64,000 nt of DNA from Bacteroidota bacterium (GTDB taxonomy: Bacteria > Bacteroidota > Bacteroidia > B-17B0 > Aurantibacillaceae), in contig JACCXH010000066.1 of the NCBI GenBank assembly GCA_013697245.1, positions 47,677 to 111,676 of the forward strand, read 5' to 3'. Position 1 is the first letter of the stretch; every line of letters begins with the position of its first letter. Positions 47,936-57,850 of the stretch are shown here, in pieces. The notes below the pieces were generated by a model. The model was not told the DNA's origin. It worked only from the letters and a program-made list of their open reading frames with translations, and did no database searches. A program made the translations under genes and the position numbers.

Positions 47936-50900
47936 TTGCGCAAAGTTATAAGAATATTTTTTAAAACACTTGGTGTCCTTACTATCCTGATACTTTTATT
48001 AGGTATGGTACTTTACTTTGCCATTCAATCGCCATCTTTTCAAACCTGGTTAGGTCAAAAAGCAGGTAATTATTTAAGTGGCGAGTTGGGTAACGTGGTT
48101 ACTATAAAAGCGGTTGACCTTGAATTTTTTACCAAAGCAAATTTAGAAGGTGTTTTTATTAGTGATAAAAATAAAGATACCCTTTTTTCAGGAGATCTTT
48201 TGGTAGATATCCGCAAACTGGATTATAAAAATCAAAAGATCGAGTTCAAAAAAATTACTTTAAAGAATTCTACTGCAAAACTTATTACATACAAAGGAGA
48301 TTCCCTTTTAAATTTTCAATTCTTAATCAATTATTTTGATTCGGGTGTTACCGATACTACGCCCAAAAAAGAATGGGATGTAAAGCTTGGCGACATTATA
48401 ATAGATAATGTAAATTTTATATACCGGGATGAAAGAAAAAACACTACTGTTTCGCAGAACATGAATTTTAATAACCTTGTCTTTCGAAGTACTTACGGAA
48501 AATTTTCGGACCTTGCTTTTAAAGGTGATACGATTTACACAAACATTTCGGATCTAAAAACTAACGAACAGTGCGGTTTTGTTTTAAATAAACTTTCTAC
48601 CAAGGTTAAAATAAGTGAGGCAGAATTGGCATTGAACAACCTGGTTATTAAAACACCCCAAACTTATATAAAAGGCGATGTTGGTTTTACTTATACAAGT
48701 TGGGGAGATTATTCCGACTTCCTGAATAAAATAAAGATCAAATCACTTTTAGAAGACAGTACACAAGTTGCTATGGAAGATATTGCCAGGTTTACAAGTG
48801 AATTGAATGGGCTAAAAGCCACAGTACATTTATCGGGTAAAATAAAAGGTTATGTTAACGATCTTAGCTTAAACGATTTTAAAATTAAATATGGTAATCA
48901 CACGCACTTTAACGGCAACCTTACCCTTAGCGGATTACCCGATTTTAGCACAAGCTTTTTACATTTTGACGCGCAGGAAATTTCAACTAACTATAGCGAT
49001 CTTATTCAAATACCAAATTATCCTTTTTCTGAAAATAAAAAATTAGAGTTGCCTATTGAGTTAAAACGCCTTGGCACTATTTCTTACAAAGGAAAATTTG
49101 ATGGCTTTATAAACGATTTTACCACCTATGGTAAATTTAAAACCGGTCTTGGCCATTTATCAACTCAATTAAGTATCAAGATCGGTAAAAGGCCGGAAGA
49201 TGTTGCTTATCATGGTAAACTACAAACATCCGACTTTGACATAGGAACACTTTTTGGTATTTCGAATTTTAATTCTTTATCCTTAAATAGTGAAATAAAA
49301 GGTAAGGGTGCATCGTTAAAATCACTTGATGCAAATGTTGAAGGACAGATCTTAAATTTAAACTACAACCACTATTCTTATAAGAATATAAAATTAAATG
49401 GTAACATAAAAGAAAAAGTATTTAATGGTTTGCTAACGAGTAAAGACCCAAATGCCGACTTCGATTTTAACGGTAATATTAATTTTAAGAATAAAGTACC
49501 AGAAATGGATTTTATATCCACGGTAAACAAAATTGATCTTAAAAAATTAAATTTTACCAAGCAGGAAGCCACCATCTCTACGCAGATCTTAATTAATTTA
49601 AAAGGAGACAACCTTAATAACCTAACAGGAAGCGTTAACTTTGATGATACAAAATATAAAAATTCGGAAAAAGAATTTAAGATCAGCACACTAGATATTA
49701 AATTAGATCAAAGTACAGAGTCAAAAAACCTTGTCCTTAATTCAAATTATTTTAACCTTACCGTTGATGGTAAGTTTGATGCCAATAACCTTGGCCCTGC
49801 CTTTAACCAGGTTTTAAATGCTTATTACCCTACCGTATTTGTAAAGAAGAAGACAAAAATAATTTATAGCGATGAATTTAAATTTAAACTTACAATTAAA
49901 AAATTCAACATCATTAACGAATTATTTGTAAAAAGTTTAATGGTAAGTCCAAATTCAGTTATTGGCGGTGATTTTGATGCATCAAAAAATTTGATGAATG
50001 TAACTTTAAAATCAGATTCTATACGTATTGGCGCCATTAAATTTGAAAATAATGTAGTAGAATCATACTCTTCAAACAATAAAATTAACCTTGTGTTTAA
50101 AGGCAGCGATATTAAGCTATCCGATAGCATTGTCTTAAAAAATTATTTTATGTACTTGGTATCAAAAGATCTTGATACTAAATTTAATTTGGAGTGGGAT
50201 AATAAATCAACACCAAAAAATGCCGGAAAAATTGCAGGAAAAGTAAATTTCAGTCACCACCTTGCTACCTTAAGCTACGATAAAATATTTGTTACCGCTA
50301 AAGATAGCAGCACCTGGAACATGGTTACTTCAAACCCTACTGTTATTGATACAAGTGGTAATGTATTAATAAACCCTTTGTTATTTACAAATAAAGATCA
50401 AAGCATTGGCATCGCCGGCTCATTAACTGATAAGCCGAATGATAGTTTGGTAGTTAATACCGCCAGCGTTGTTCTAGAGCAATTTAACCCACTTTTACGC
50501 GCTATAAAATTAAAATTGGAAGGTTTTTTAAACGGGCGAGTAACCGTGCACGATCCAAAGAACTTTGCGTTTAGCAGCGATCTTAATTTTGCGAATTTAA
50601 AAGTAAACAACAACACTCTTGGTGAAGTAGTCGTTAAAACAAACTACGACGCTAAGAACAAAACTATTTTTACCGATGGGTACACCTCTTTAGGTTTACC
50701 AACTTTGGATGGTGAAAAGATGAAGAATATTGCCTTTAGGGGCTATTATTACCTGGATAAAAAAGAAGAAAGTATTGACCTTAATATAAAAGCTTCTCCG
50801 GCAAATTTAAAATTACTTAATCCATTGTTAGAAGGCATTCTTACAATTAATAACGCCCTTATTTCGGGAGAAGGAAAAATACACGGCACACCGGATAACA

Positions 50901-52417
50901 TAAAAATTGACGGGAAATTTAAATTATACAAAAGCGAAATAAAAGTAGATTATACCAACGTTGTTTATAATATAACCGGAGATATTGAAATTATGCCCGA
51001 CCAAATTCGCTTTAGTGAGTTGCTGATGAGTGAAAAAGGAATAAAAGCAGTACCGCAGGGCACTATAAATGGAAATATCTTCCATAATAATTTTTCAAAA
51101 ATGCAGCTGGATTATGATATTACTTATAAGAATATGCTTGTTTTAAATACCAACGATAAACACAACAGTACCTTTTATGGAAAAGTTTTTGCTACCGGTA
51201 ATGTAGGCATTTATGGTTTCTTAAATAATTTGCACATGAGTGTTACAGCTGCAACCAACAAAAATTCAAAATTCATTCTTCCTTTAGATGGCCCTGCAGA
51301 GATAGCGGAGTCGGACTTTATTCATTTTATAAAAAAGGATACGCTGCAAAAAAAATCGATCAATAGCTTTTCCGGTTTTAGTCTTGAAATGGATATTAAA
51401 GCTACCTCCGATCTTTTAGTAGTCATAGTTTTAGATAATGTAAGTGGTGACGCCTTACACGTGCAAGGCGAAGGTGATCTTGGCCTGAAAATAAATACAC
51501 TTGGTAAATTTGAGATGGTGGGAGATTATATTATTACCAATGGTGATTATTTATTTACGCTGGAGAACGTGATAAACAAAAAATTTGAGATCGATGCAGG
51601 AAGTACTATTTCATGGAGCGGAGATCCTTTGAACGCGGATATTGATATCACTACAAGTTATAAGCAACGGGCTTCGGTGGCGCCATTACTAAATGATACA
51701 ACGGGTAAATACAAAGGTCGCTTCCCCGTTAACTGTAAATTACTTATCACTAATAAATTATTTTCGCCAAATATAAATTTTGCTATTGATTTTCCGAGCC
51801 TGGATGCAACATCAAGATCGCGTATCAATAACGTTTTAAGTGATGAGGCAGAATTGAATCGCCAGGTATTTTCATTTTTATTGTTCAGAAGTTTTGTTAC
51901 ACCACAAATTTATAACAGTAATGGCGGAGGTGTTACGGCTGGTGGTGCCGCTGCATCAACAGGTAGCGAACTATTAAGTAACCGTATGAGCGAATTTTTA
52001 AATACCTATTTTGGAAATTTAACAGGCATTAAAGATCTGCAGGTAGGCGTAAATTACCGTGCAGGAAATCAAAACAGCCAGGAAGTTGATCTTGCTTTAA
52101 GTAAACAATTCTTAAATAATAAAGTTACAGTTGACGGAAATTTTGGTGTGAATAACCAAAGCAAAAGTCAAAGTAACGGTTTAATAGGTGATGTAAATGT
52201 GGAATATAAATTATCTGATGACGGGCGTTATAGAGTGAAAGGCTTTAACCGGAGTAATGATAATACACAAATTACAACCTCCGGCGGGCCATATACACAG
52301 GGCGTTGGCTTTTTTTACAGAGAAGAGTTTGAAACATTTAACCAACTCTTTAAACGGTATCTCGAAAAGGTGAAAAAGAAAGATATGCCTAAGTCAAAGG
52401 ATTCAGCCTCCAAATAA
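47936..52417 (+). CDS. tamB: TamB/translocation-assembly-module protein
   Basis: 1493 residues. A start at TTG (47936) is required: the frame has a stop 13 nt earlier and no closer ATG. A single membrane helix (about 7-29) precedes a very long series of AsmA-like beta repeats; the DUF490 C-terminal domain (about 1130-1460) contains the blocks GDYLFTLENVINKKFEI, GSTISWSGDPLNADIDI and RINNVLSDEAELNRQVFSFLLF. TamB bridges inner and outer membranes and is linked to outer-membrane protein assembly and lipid transport. No tamA is adjacent. A possible -7 box TATCTTTA lies at 47913-47920. Confidence 0.92.
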   Translation: MRKVIRIFFKTLGVLTILILLLGMVLYFAIQSPSFQTWLGQKAGNYLSGELGNVVTIKAVDLEFFTKANLEGVFISDKNKDTLFSGDLLVDIRKLDYKNQKIEFKKITLKNSTAKLITYKGDSLLNFQFLINYFDSGVTDTTPKKEWDVKLGDIIIDNVNFIYRDERKNTTVSQNMNFNNLVFRSTYGKFSDLAFKGDTIYTNISDLKTNEQCGFVLNKLSTKVKISEAELALNNLVIKTPQTYIKGDVGFTYTSWGDYSDFLNKIKIKSLLEDSTQVAMEDIARFTSELNGLKATVHLSGKIKGYVNDLSLNDFKIKYGNHTHFNGNLTLSGLPDFSTSFLHFDAQEISTNYSDLIQIPNYPFSENKKLELPIELKRLGTISYKGKFDGFINDFTTYGKFKTGLGHLSTQLSIKIGKRPEDVAYHGKLQTSDFDIGTLFGISNFNSLSLNSEIKGKGASLKSLDANVEGQILNLNYNHYSYKNIKLNGNIKEKVFNGLLTSKDPNADFDFNGNINFKNKVPEMDFISTVNKIDLKKLNFTKQEATISTQILINLKGDNLNNLTGSVNFDDTKYKNSEKEFKISTLDIKLDQSTESKNLVLNSNYFNLTVDGKFDANNLGPAFNQVLNAYYPTVFVKKKTKIIYSDEFKFKLTIKKFNIINELFVKSLMVSPNSVIGGDFDASKNLMNVTLKSDSIRIGAIKFENNVVESYSSNNKINLVFKGSDIKLSDSIVLKNYFMYLVSKDLDTKFNLEWDNKSTPKNAGKIAGKVNFSHHLATLSYDKIFVTAKDSSTWNMVTSNPTVIDTSGNVLINPLLFTNKDQSIGIAGSLTDKPNDSLVVNTASVVLEQFNPLLRAIKLKLEGFLNGRVTVHDPKNFAFSSDLNFANLKVNNNTLGEVVVKTNYDAKNKTIFTDGYTSLGLPTLDGEKMKNIAFRGYYYLDKKEESIDLNIKASPANLKLLNPLLEGILTINNALISGEGKIHGTPDNIKIDGKFKLYKSEIKVDYTNVVYNITGDIEIMPDQIRFSELLMSEKGIKAVPQGTINGNIFHNNFSKMQLDYDITYKNMLVLNTNDKHNSTFYGKVFATGNVGIYGFLNNLHMSVTAATNKNSKFILPLDGPAEIAESDFIHFIKKDTLQKKSINSFSGFSLEMDIKATSDLLVVIVLDNVSGDALHVQGEGDLGLKINTLGKFEMVGDYIITNGDYLFTLENVINKKFEIDAGSTISWSGDPLNADIDITTSYKQRASVAPLLNDTTGKYKGRFPVNCKLLITNKLFSPNINFAIDFPSLDATSRSRINNVLSDEAELNRQVFSFLLFRSFVTPQIYNSNGGGVTAGGAAASTGSELLSNRMSEFLNTYFGNLTGIKDLQVGVNYRAGNQNSQEVDLALSKQFLNNKVTVDGNFGVNNQSKSQSNGLIGDVNVEYKLSDDGRYRVKGFNRSNDNTQITTSGGPYTQGVGFFYREEFETFNQLFKRYLEKVKKKDMPKSKDSASK

Positions 52418-52421
52418 ACAC

Positions 52422-53105
52422 TTACCCTTCTGGCAGTAAAAGTTGTTTGTCTGCATTTATTTTTATACCCGAATATATTATAAATAGCGAACAAAGTATA
52501 ATTACATGCGAAAAGTCTTTATAATTGAACCACTCGTTTATTGAAAATTTAAGTGAATGAACAATGATGGACAGGAACGAAACACTTATACCTAATACAA
52601 CCAAGCCGCTTCCTTTTTCTTTTGTTCTACTATACTTCACCAAGTGAACGCCAAAAGAATATAAAAGAACAATACCGGCATGTACCTTTACGATCAGAAA
52701 ATTATTTCGAAACATGGTATAAATAAGCAAAGCGGCTATCCATGCAATTACAAAATAGATTATTTTTTTATTAGGATTTGCTTTAAACTGAGTATAATAA
52801 AGATACGGCGATCTGAAACAAAAATAAATTGAAATAAGGCTAAAAGCATTCATGATATAAAATACCACATCAAAAAAAACTTTGCCTAATTGGTAATGCA
52901 CAGCATGTGCGGTAGAGCCAAAACAGCTACTAATACCAACCAATAAGACAAACCAACCCCAAGACCGTGGGTAAGAATGTTTGTATTTGGAAAGTTTTGT
53001 AAAACAAAAAATACTGAAAATAAAGATCAAGAAATTGGTGACAATTGTCATCGGTTCAAAAATAATAAAACCGAATAATGTTATATATGTGTAATCAAAG
53101 TTCAA
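52422..53105 (-). CDS. Seven-helix membrane protein, unknown function
   Basis: 227 residues with about seven hydrophobic segments. The start is TTG at 53105, 7 nt after a perfect -7 box; the next in-frame Met is residue 19. The block SSCFGSTAHAVHYQLGK near 60-76, with conserved-looking Ser, His and Gly, recalls ceramidase-like or CREST membrane hydrolases, but the match is too weak to assign. Its stop is 4 nt from the convergent tamB stop. Confidence 0.6.
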   Translation of the reverse strand: MNFDYTYITLFGFIIFEPMTIVTNFLIFIFSIFCFTKLSKYKHSYPRSWGWFVLLVGISSCFGSTAHAVHYQLGKVFFDVVFYIMNAFSLISIYFCFRSPYLYYTQFKANPNKKIIYFVIAWIAALLIYTMFRNNFLIVKVHAGIVLLYSFGVHLVKYSRTKEKGSGLVVLGISVSFLSIIVHSLKFSINEWFNYKDFSHVIILCSLFIIYSGIKINADKQLLLPEG

Positions 53106-53112
53106 CTGGTTG

Positions 53113-53120
53113 CAAAATTA
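53113..53120 (-). promoter_or_regulatory. Promoter -7 box of the seven-helix protein
   Basis: TAATTTTG on the minus strand, perfect TAnnTTTG, ending 7 nt before the TTG start at 53105. Confidence 0.45.
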
Positions 53121-53148
53121 ATTAATTATTTTGTTGTTGTTAAAATAA

Positions 53149-55305
53149 TCAACCTTCATTTTCCTCATCTTTTTTAAATATACCGGTAATTTTTTCGGTA
53201 AAATGCTTTACTTTTTCAATCCTGTGTTCGAGCGATGAACTGGTAATATCGCTGATGCGCCCATCCTGAAGCGTTTTTAAAATTTCGGGATAAAAAACCG
53301 CGAAGCTTGTGAACTCGTGATTTTTATTGAGTTTTTTCGCCATATCATCTACATGAAAATCATAACTCACCGTTTGTTTCCTGGCGCTTACCAATAAAAA
53401 AAGATCATCTTCTTTGGGGCTGCTTACCTGATCAAAGTCCTCAAAATTCTCAATGGTGTTATACTTAAAAAAAACTTTTTTCTTATCCCCTATTTCTGCG
53501 CTAAAATACTCTAAAGTATTTTTAAAGCCATAAATGTGAGATTCAGTACCGATTTGTTTTAAGAGACTATTTAATTTTCCAACCAACCTTATAAAACCAT
53601 TTTCTAATTCAGCGTTTGGTGTTAAAACCACCACTATTCTTTTAAATGTATTTAGGGGTTGTAATATTTTTGAGATAATGACCGCTTGTTTCGATTTACT
53701 TAATAAATTTTCGGAGATATTACCAAAAATTAAATTGGAGGCGCCCTGTTGTGCCTTGTAACTGATAAGGATATCTGTAATATTATATGCCTTGGCTGTT
53801 CTAATAATGCCATCTACAATACTTAGGTCAACTTTTTTTAACACCTCAACTTTTCTATCGCTGCTTGAAATTTGTTCAACAGCACCTTCAATTACTTTTC
53901 TTACAATATTTAATTTTTCATCAGCATCTGCGTCATCTTCCACAATTGATAAAGGATAAATGGCCTCGTTGGATTTTTGATCTTTTATTAAAATAGCAAA
54001 ATCAATTAACCGTTGAATGTTTTCGGGATTGCTAACCGGTATCAGTATTCTTTCTATTTTATCTCCGGTTCTTCTAATAACATCTTTTTCTAAAACAGCA
54101 ATTTGTCTGGCGGCCTTCTCGCTCACAAATGAACTAACAAGGCAGGAAATTAAAATTAAAATGATAGTTGCATTAATTATGTTTTGATCGAAGAGGCCAA
54201 TATCAAATCCAACCTTTATAATTGCAAGTGTTGCCGCAGCATGCGAAACACTTAGTCCAAAAATAATATTACGTTCGGGTTTGCTAAACTTATAAATGAA
54301 GGCGGTTAACCAAGCGGCAAAATATTTTGTAAGTAAACCAACAATACATAAGATACCGGCAAATATCAAAGCTTCGCTTCCTTTAAAGAACAATCTCAGG
54401 TCAACCAGCATGCCGGCGCTTATTAAAAAGAAAGGTATAAATAAAGTGTTGCCAATAAATACGATCCTGTTCATTAAAATACTATTGTGCGGAATAACTT
54501 TGTTTAATCCTAAACCTGCCAAAAAAGCCCCAATAATGGGTTCTACGCCTGCCAACTCGCTTAAGAAACCGGAAATAAAAACAACCGCGAGAACATAAAT
54601 ATAATGCGAACTTGCCTGGGCCTCTATGTTACGAAAGAACCAACGGCTGATCTTTGGCAAAAGATAAAGGGTTGAGAAAAACAATAAACCTAAAGAAACA
54701 ATTATTCGGATCCAAAAAGCAGAGTTCATTTCTCCTGTTACTACGTTGGTAATAATACCTAATAAGATCAGTACAGCTGAGTCTGTAATAATTGTTCCGC
54801 CAAAAGTAATTTGTACGGCACGGTTCTTTACAATACCCATGTTACTTACAATAGGGTAACTTAACAAAGTGTGCGTGCTGAACATACTTGCCAAGAGCAC
54901 AGATGACCATAATGAAAAATGAAAAACGTAGATGCAGATAAAATAACCGATTGTAATTGGAATGATAAAAGTTAAGGCGCCAAACACAATGCTTTTTGTT
55001 CGATTGTGGCGAAACTCCTGCATATCAATTTCTAAACCTGCCAGGAACATTATGTATAACAACCCTGTTTTTGAAAGCAGTTCAAAACTATTAGTTGATT
55101 CGATAATATGTGAAGAATGCGGGCCAATTAGAACACCCGCTAAAATTAAACCTATAATACCGGGGATCTTAAAACGCCTGAATAAAAGCGGTGAGAATAA
55201 AATGATCAATAAAGTAAGCGCAAGAATTAGAACGGGATTTTTTAAAGGCAGGTAATGGCCAAAAAACTGGTTAAAGTTTAAAAAATAATTTTGAATAGTA
55301 CTCAT
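53149..55305 (-). CDS. Kef-type cation:proton antiporter with universal-stress-like C-terminus
   Basis: 718 residues. Residues of about 20-400 form a 12-helix Na+/H+ exchanger domain (CPA2) with GIIGLILAGVLIGPHS and FLAGLEIDM. Instead of the TrkA-N domain of KefB/KefC, the C-terminal 300 residues have two universal-stress-protein-like units, with ERILIPVSNPENIQRLIDFA and GASNLIFGNISENLLSKSKQAVI. Such proteins are common in Bacteroidota and exchange K+ or Na+ for H+. The ion is not determined. It is followed by the seven-helix gene on the same strand. Confidence 0.9.
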   Translation of the reverse strand: MSTIQNYFLNFNQFFGHYLPLKNPVLILALTLLIILFSPLLFRRFKIPGIIGLILAGVLIGPHSSHIIESTNSFELLSKTGLLYIMFLAGLEIDMQEFRHNRTKSIVFGALTFIIPITIGYFICIYVFHFSLWSSVLLASMFSTHTLLSYPIVSNMGIVKNRAVQITFGGTIITDSAVLILLGIITNVVTGEMNSAFWIRIIVSLGLLFFSTLYLLPKISRWFFRNIEAQASSHYIYVLAVVFISGFLSELAGVEPIIGAFLAGLGLNKVIPHNSILMNRIVFIGNTLFIPFFLISAGMLVDLRLFFKGSEALIFAGILCIVGLLTKYFAAWLTAFIYKFSKPERNIIFGLSVSHAAATLAIIKVGFDIGLFDQNIINATIILILISCLVSSFVSEKAARQIAVLEKDVIRRTGDKIERILIPVSNPENIQRLIDFAILIKDQKSNEAIYPLSIVEDDADADEKLNIVRKVIEGAVEQISSSDRKVEVLKKVDLSIVDGIIRTAKAYNITDILISYKAQQGASNLIFGNISENLLSKSKQAVIISKILQPLNTFKRIVVVLTPNAELENGFIRLVGKLNSLLKQIGTESHIYGFKNTLEYFSAEIGDKKKVFFKYNTIENFEDFDQVSSPKEDDLFLLVSARKQTVSYDFHVDDMAKKLNKNHEFTSFAVFYPEILKTLQDGRISDITSSSLEHRIEKVKHFTEKITGIFKKDEENEG

Positions 55306-55311
55306 ATTTCT

Positions 55312-56007
55312 TTAATCCTCCGGCTCTTTGGATTCAAATGGGTATCTACTCTTTGTAGTGCTAACAAGTTTGTAAATAGAAGGAACTCTTAAATACCCCC
55401 TAACGCCAATGCTAAAACAAACATCCATAATGTTTATTTGTTTTTCTTGAGAATTGCCAACGCGCATTTTATATTCGCCATAAACGCTTGCTCTTTTAAT
55501 AAAATATTTTTCAAAACCTGCGCCTACATTAACTCCTATCCATTTGGTTACGGCAATTTGATTTTTCTGGTATTTATCATGCAGGTTTTGGAAATCATCC
55601 TTCCCAGTAAAATAACCTGAGAATGAATTATAACTTAAACCAACCAGTGGATAAAAATAAGTTTTTGACTTTTTAAACTTAGTCATTATGTGTATGTTAA
55701 ATTCAATTGTGGATGCTTTGATATTGTACCAGGTTGGTTCTATATTAATTTTTCTGTAATAAGTGTACTCCAAACTTCCCCGTAATAATTTAGAACCACC
55801 ATAAAGTACCGAACCATGATAACCTATAGCATCATTATTATCCTTCACATTTCTTGATAGAAATAAAACGCTGCGCGTAAGGCCTCCCCCAAATGCTAGT
55901 TTTGTGTATCGCGGATGTGTTTTAACAGGCCTTATTGTTCGAACTTGTCCAAAAGTATTTTGTAAAAAAAGAAAGACAAAGCTTATATGTATAATTAGCC
56001 TGAACAT
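55312..56007 (-). CDS. Outer-membrane beta-barrel-like hypothetical protein
   Basis: 231 residues with a signal peptide (about 1-20, ending TFGQ). Alternating aromatic and polar strands (LEYTYYRKI, FYPLVGLSYNSFSGYF, VNVGAGFEKYF, VYGEYKMRVG) suggest an 8-strand barrel of the PorT/OmpW size. The gene ends 6 nt before the antiporter gene starts, so they are probably co-transcribed. The function is unknown. A -7 box lies 7 nt before the ATG. Confidence 0.6.
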   Translation of the reverse strand: MFRLIIHISFVFLFLQNTFGQVRTIRPVKTHPRYTKLAFGGGLTRSVLFLSRNVKDNNDAIGYHGSVLYGGSKLLRGSLEYTYYRKINIEPTWYNIKASTIEFNIHIMTKFKKSKTYFYPLVGLSYNSFSGYFTGKDDFQNLHDKYQKNQIAVTKWIGVNVGAGFEKYFIKRASVYGEYKMRVGNSQEKQINIMDVCFSIGVRGYLRVPSIYKLVSTTKSRYPFESKEPED

Positions 56008-56014
56008 GATATTA

Positions 56015-56022
56015 CAAAGTTA
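56015..56022 (-). promoter_or_regulatory. Promoter -7 box of the barrel-like gene
   Basis: TAACTTTG on the minus strand, perfect TAnnTTTG, ending 7 nt before the ATG at 56007. Confidence 0.5.
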
Positions 56023-56095
56023 GTTCAAAAAATAGTTTAAAACCAGCCAAATGTAAAATTTGTTAAACCACTTATTTAAATTCGAAAAGATTAGG

Positions 56096-56103
56096 TAACT
56101 TTA
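56096..56103 (+). promoter_or_regulatory. Putative -7 box of the carboxypeptidase-regulatory-like gene
   Basis: TAACTTTA (last base differs from consensus) ends 5 nt before the ATG at 56109. Confidence 0.35.
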
Positions 56104-56108
56104 TAGCA

Positions 56109-56765
56109 ATGAAAACAATTGTAGGCTTTCTTTTAGTGATTTTAACAGCTTTTACCGGCTTAAAAGCTCAAACGGTAACCGCAAAGCCACAAACCGCCGC
56201 ATTGATCCAATTTTCGGGAGTTGTTTATGATCAAGATAGTCTTACACCTATTCCCTTTGTTTCCATCTTGATTAAGGGTACTAACCGCGGCACCATTTGT
56301 GGGTTTTCAGGGTTTTTTAGCCTTATTGTTAACCCCGGTGATGAATTGGAGTTTCACTCTGTAAGCCACAAATTAAGAACCTACAAAATTGCCGATACAC
56401 TTAATCAAAAATATTATTATGCCATTCAACTCTTAACAAAAGATACTGTTCAATTAGATGAAGTAAGTGTTTACCCCTGGCCATCCAAAGAAGATTTTAA
56501 AAGAGCGTTTTTAGCACTGGATCTCACGGATACGGACATGGACAGGGCTGACAAAAATTTGCAGAAAGAAGCGTTAACTTATTTGGAACGTAATCAAACG
56601 GCTAGCGCATCAGAAAATTATAAATACGTTATGCAAGCCTATTATACAAAAGTTTATACAACCGGCCAGGCGCCCAGCATGACCCTGCTTAACCCTGTGG
56701 CATGGGCCCAATTTATTGATGCATGGCGTAAAGGGAAGTTTAGTAATAAAAAGAAAAAGAACTAA
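56109..56765 (+). CDS. Secreted protein with carboxypeptidase-regulatory-like domain
   Basis: 218 residues: signal peptide (about 1-20, ending LKAQ), then a CarboxypepD_reg-like beta-sandwich (about 30-115) with GVVYDQDSLTPIPFVSILIKG and TICGFSGFFSLIVNPGDELEF. The C-terminal 100 residues are helical, with VSVYPWPSKEDFKRAFLALD near 127 and a basic end. Such domains occur at the start of TonB-dependent receptors, but here no plug or barrel follows. The stop is 2 nt from the convergent small basic gene. Confidence 0.75.
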   Translation: MKTIVGFLLVILTAFTGLKAQTVTAKPQTAALIQFSGVVYDQDSLTPIPFVSILIKGTNRGTICGFSGFFSLIVNPGDELEFHSVSHKLRTYKIADTLNQKYYYAIQLLTKDTVQLDEVSVYPWPSKEDFKRAFLALDLTDTDMDRADKNLQKEALTYLERNQTASASENYKYVMQAYYTKVYTTGQAPSMTLLNPVAWAQFIDAWRKGKFSNKKKKN

Positions 56766-56767
56766 AA

Positions 56768-57040
56768 TTAGTTATTCAACTTTTTCTTATTCCTTTTTAA
56801 TTGTTTTTTAAATGCTCTTTTCTGGCGACGCTCTTCTCTTTTATTTCCACTATTTACTTTTGCACTGGGCTTATCTTTGGCCTTTTTCTTTAAGTAAGGG
56901 TTGTAGGCGTCTTTTGAGGTGCGGTGTTTACGCCAAACACGTTTTCGCTCTCTTTTTTCTTTGAACATATCTTGCGAAAATGTTTGGTTAAAAGAAATCG
57001 TAAATAAAAAAATTAAACTACCGAAAACAATTTTTTTCAT
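56768..57040 (-). CDS. Small basic secreted protein
   Basis: 90 residues with a signal peptide (about 1-22, ending TFSQ) and a mature part made mostly of Lys and Arg, with RKRVWRKHRTSKDAYNPYLK in the middle. The theoretical charge is strongly positive. Homologous short KR-rich proteins occur in Bacteroidota; no function is known. It could bind nucleic acid or anionic lipid in the periplasm. Confidence 0.6.
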   Translation of the reverse strand: MKKIVFGSLIFLFTISFNQTFSQDMFKEKRERKRVWRKHRTSKDAYNPYLKKKAKDKPSAKVNSGNKREERRQKRAFKKQLKRNKKKLNN

Positions 57041-57130
57041 TTTAAAAGAATAATGAGCTTATACAAATAACGTGTATAAACACAAAAGTTACCCTGGCAA
57101 TTAAAATTTTTTTTAACCGGGTTATTAAAC

Positions 57131-57163
57131 AAAAAAGCCCTCCTGTTTTGCAGAAGGGCTTTT
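57131..57163 (-). terminator. Terminator of rplY
   Basis: AAAAGCCCT-C-CTG and CAG-A-AGGGCTTTT form a stem with a 5-nt loop. Read on the minus strand it ends in a T-run, about 18 nt after the rplY stop at 57182. Confidence 0.85.
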
Positions 57164-57181
57164 AAAATTATAAGGCTTAAA

Positions 57182-57835
57182 TTATTTTTTATCTTTTGCT
57201 TTTGCAGCAGGAGCTGTTTTAGCTGCAGCAGCCGGAGTAGCAGCAGCTGTTGTTGCAGTTGTAGCTAATTTCGCAGGCTCTTCAGCAACAACGGCACGTG
57301 TAGTTTCAACACTGATAACAGAAATATTTTTTGGATGTAACACTGTTATACCATCAATATTAATATCACCAACCGAAATTGATTTACCAATAGTTAATTT
57401 ATCTACGTTAAGGTTGATGCTTTCAGGTAATTTAGCAATTAAACCTCTCACTTTTAACTTCCGTAATTTTAAGATCATTCTACCACCGGCTTTAACACCT
57501 TCGGCCTGACCAATAGCTTTTACAGGTAAATGAACCGAAACCGGTTTGTCAGTTGTAACCAATAAAAAATCGGCATGAATTAACTTGTCGTTAATTTTAT
57601 GATATTGCGCTTCCTGTAAAATAGTGTTATACTTTTTACCATCAACATTTATCTCCACCAAATTTGTTTCCGGCGTAAAAATAATGTTCTTAAAATCGCG
57701 AATATCGGCGCTAAAGTGAATTTGCTCACCACCACCATAAATTACACATGGAACGTGGCCTTTAGCTCTTACAGCCGTAGCATCCACCTTCCCTACGTTC
57801 GCACGTGGCGAACCGCTCAAAGATACTGTTTTCAT
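57182..57835 (-). CDS. rplY: Ribosomal protein L25 / general stress protein Ctc
   Basis: 217 residues. The N-terminal L25 domain (about 1-90) starts TVSLSGSPRANVGKVDATAVRA and contains GHVPCVIYGGGE. The TL5-like beta domain (95-185) has INVDGKKYNT and SVGDINIDGITVLHPKN. The tail is Ala/Lys/Thr-rich, as is usual in Bacteroidota. It binds 5S rRNA in the 50S subunit. It follows prs on the same strand, the conserved prs-rplY order, with two hairpins in the gap. Confidence 0.96.
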   Translation of the reverse strand: MKTVSLSGSPRANVGKVDATAVRAKGHVPCVIYGGGEQIHFSADIRDFKNIIFTPETNLVEINVDGKKYNTILQEAQYHKINDKLIHADFLLVTTDKPVSVHLPVKAIGQAEGVKAGGRMILKLRKLKVRGLIAKLPESINLNVDKLTIGKSISVGDINIDGITVLHPKNISVISVETTRAVVAEEPAKLATTATTAAATPAAAAKTAPAAKAKDKK

Positions 57836-57850
57836 TTTTTTTAGTTTTAT

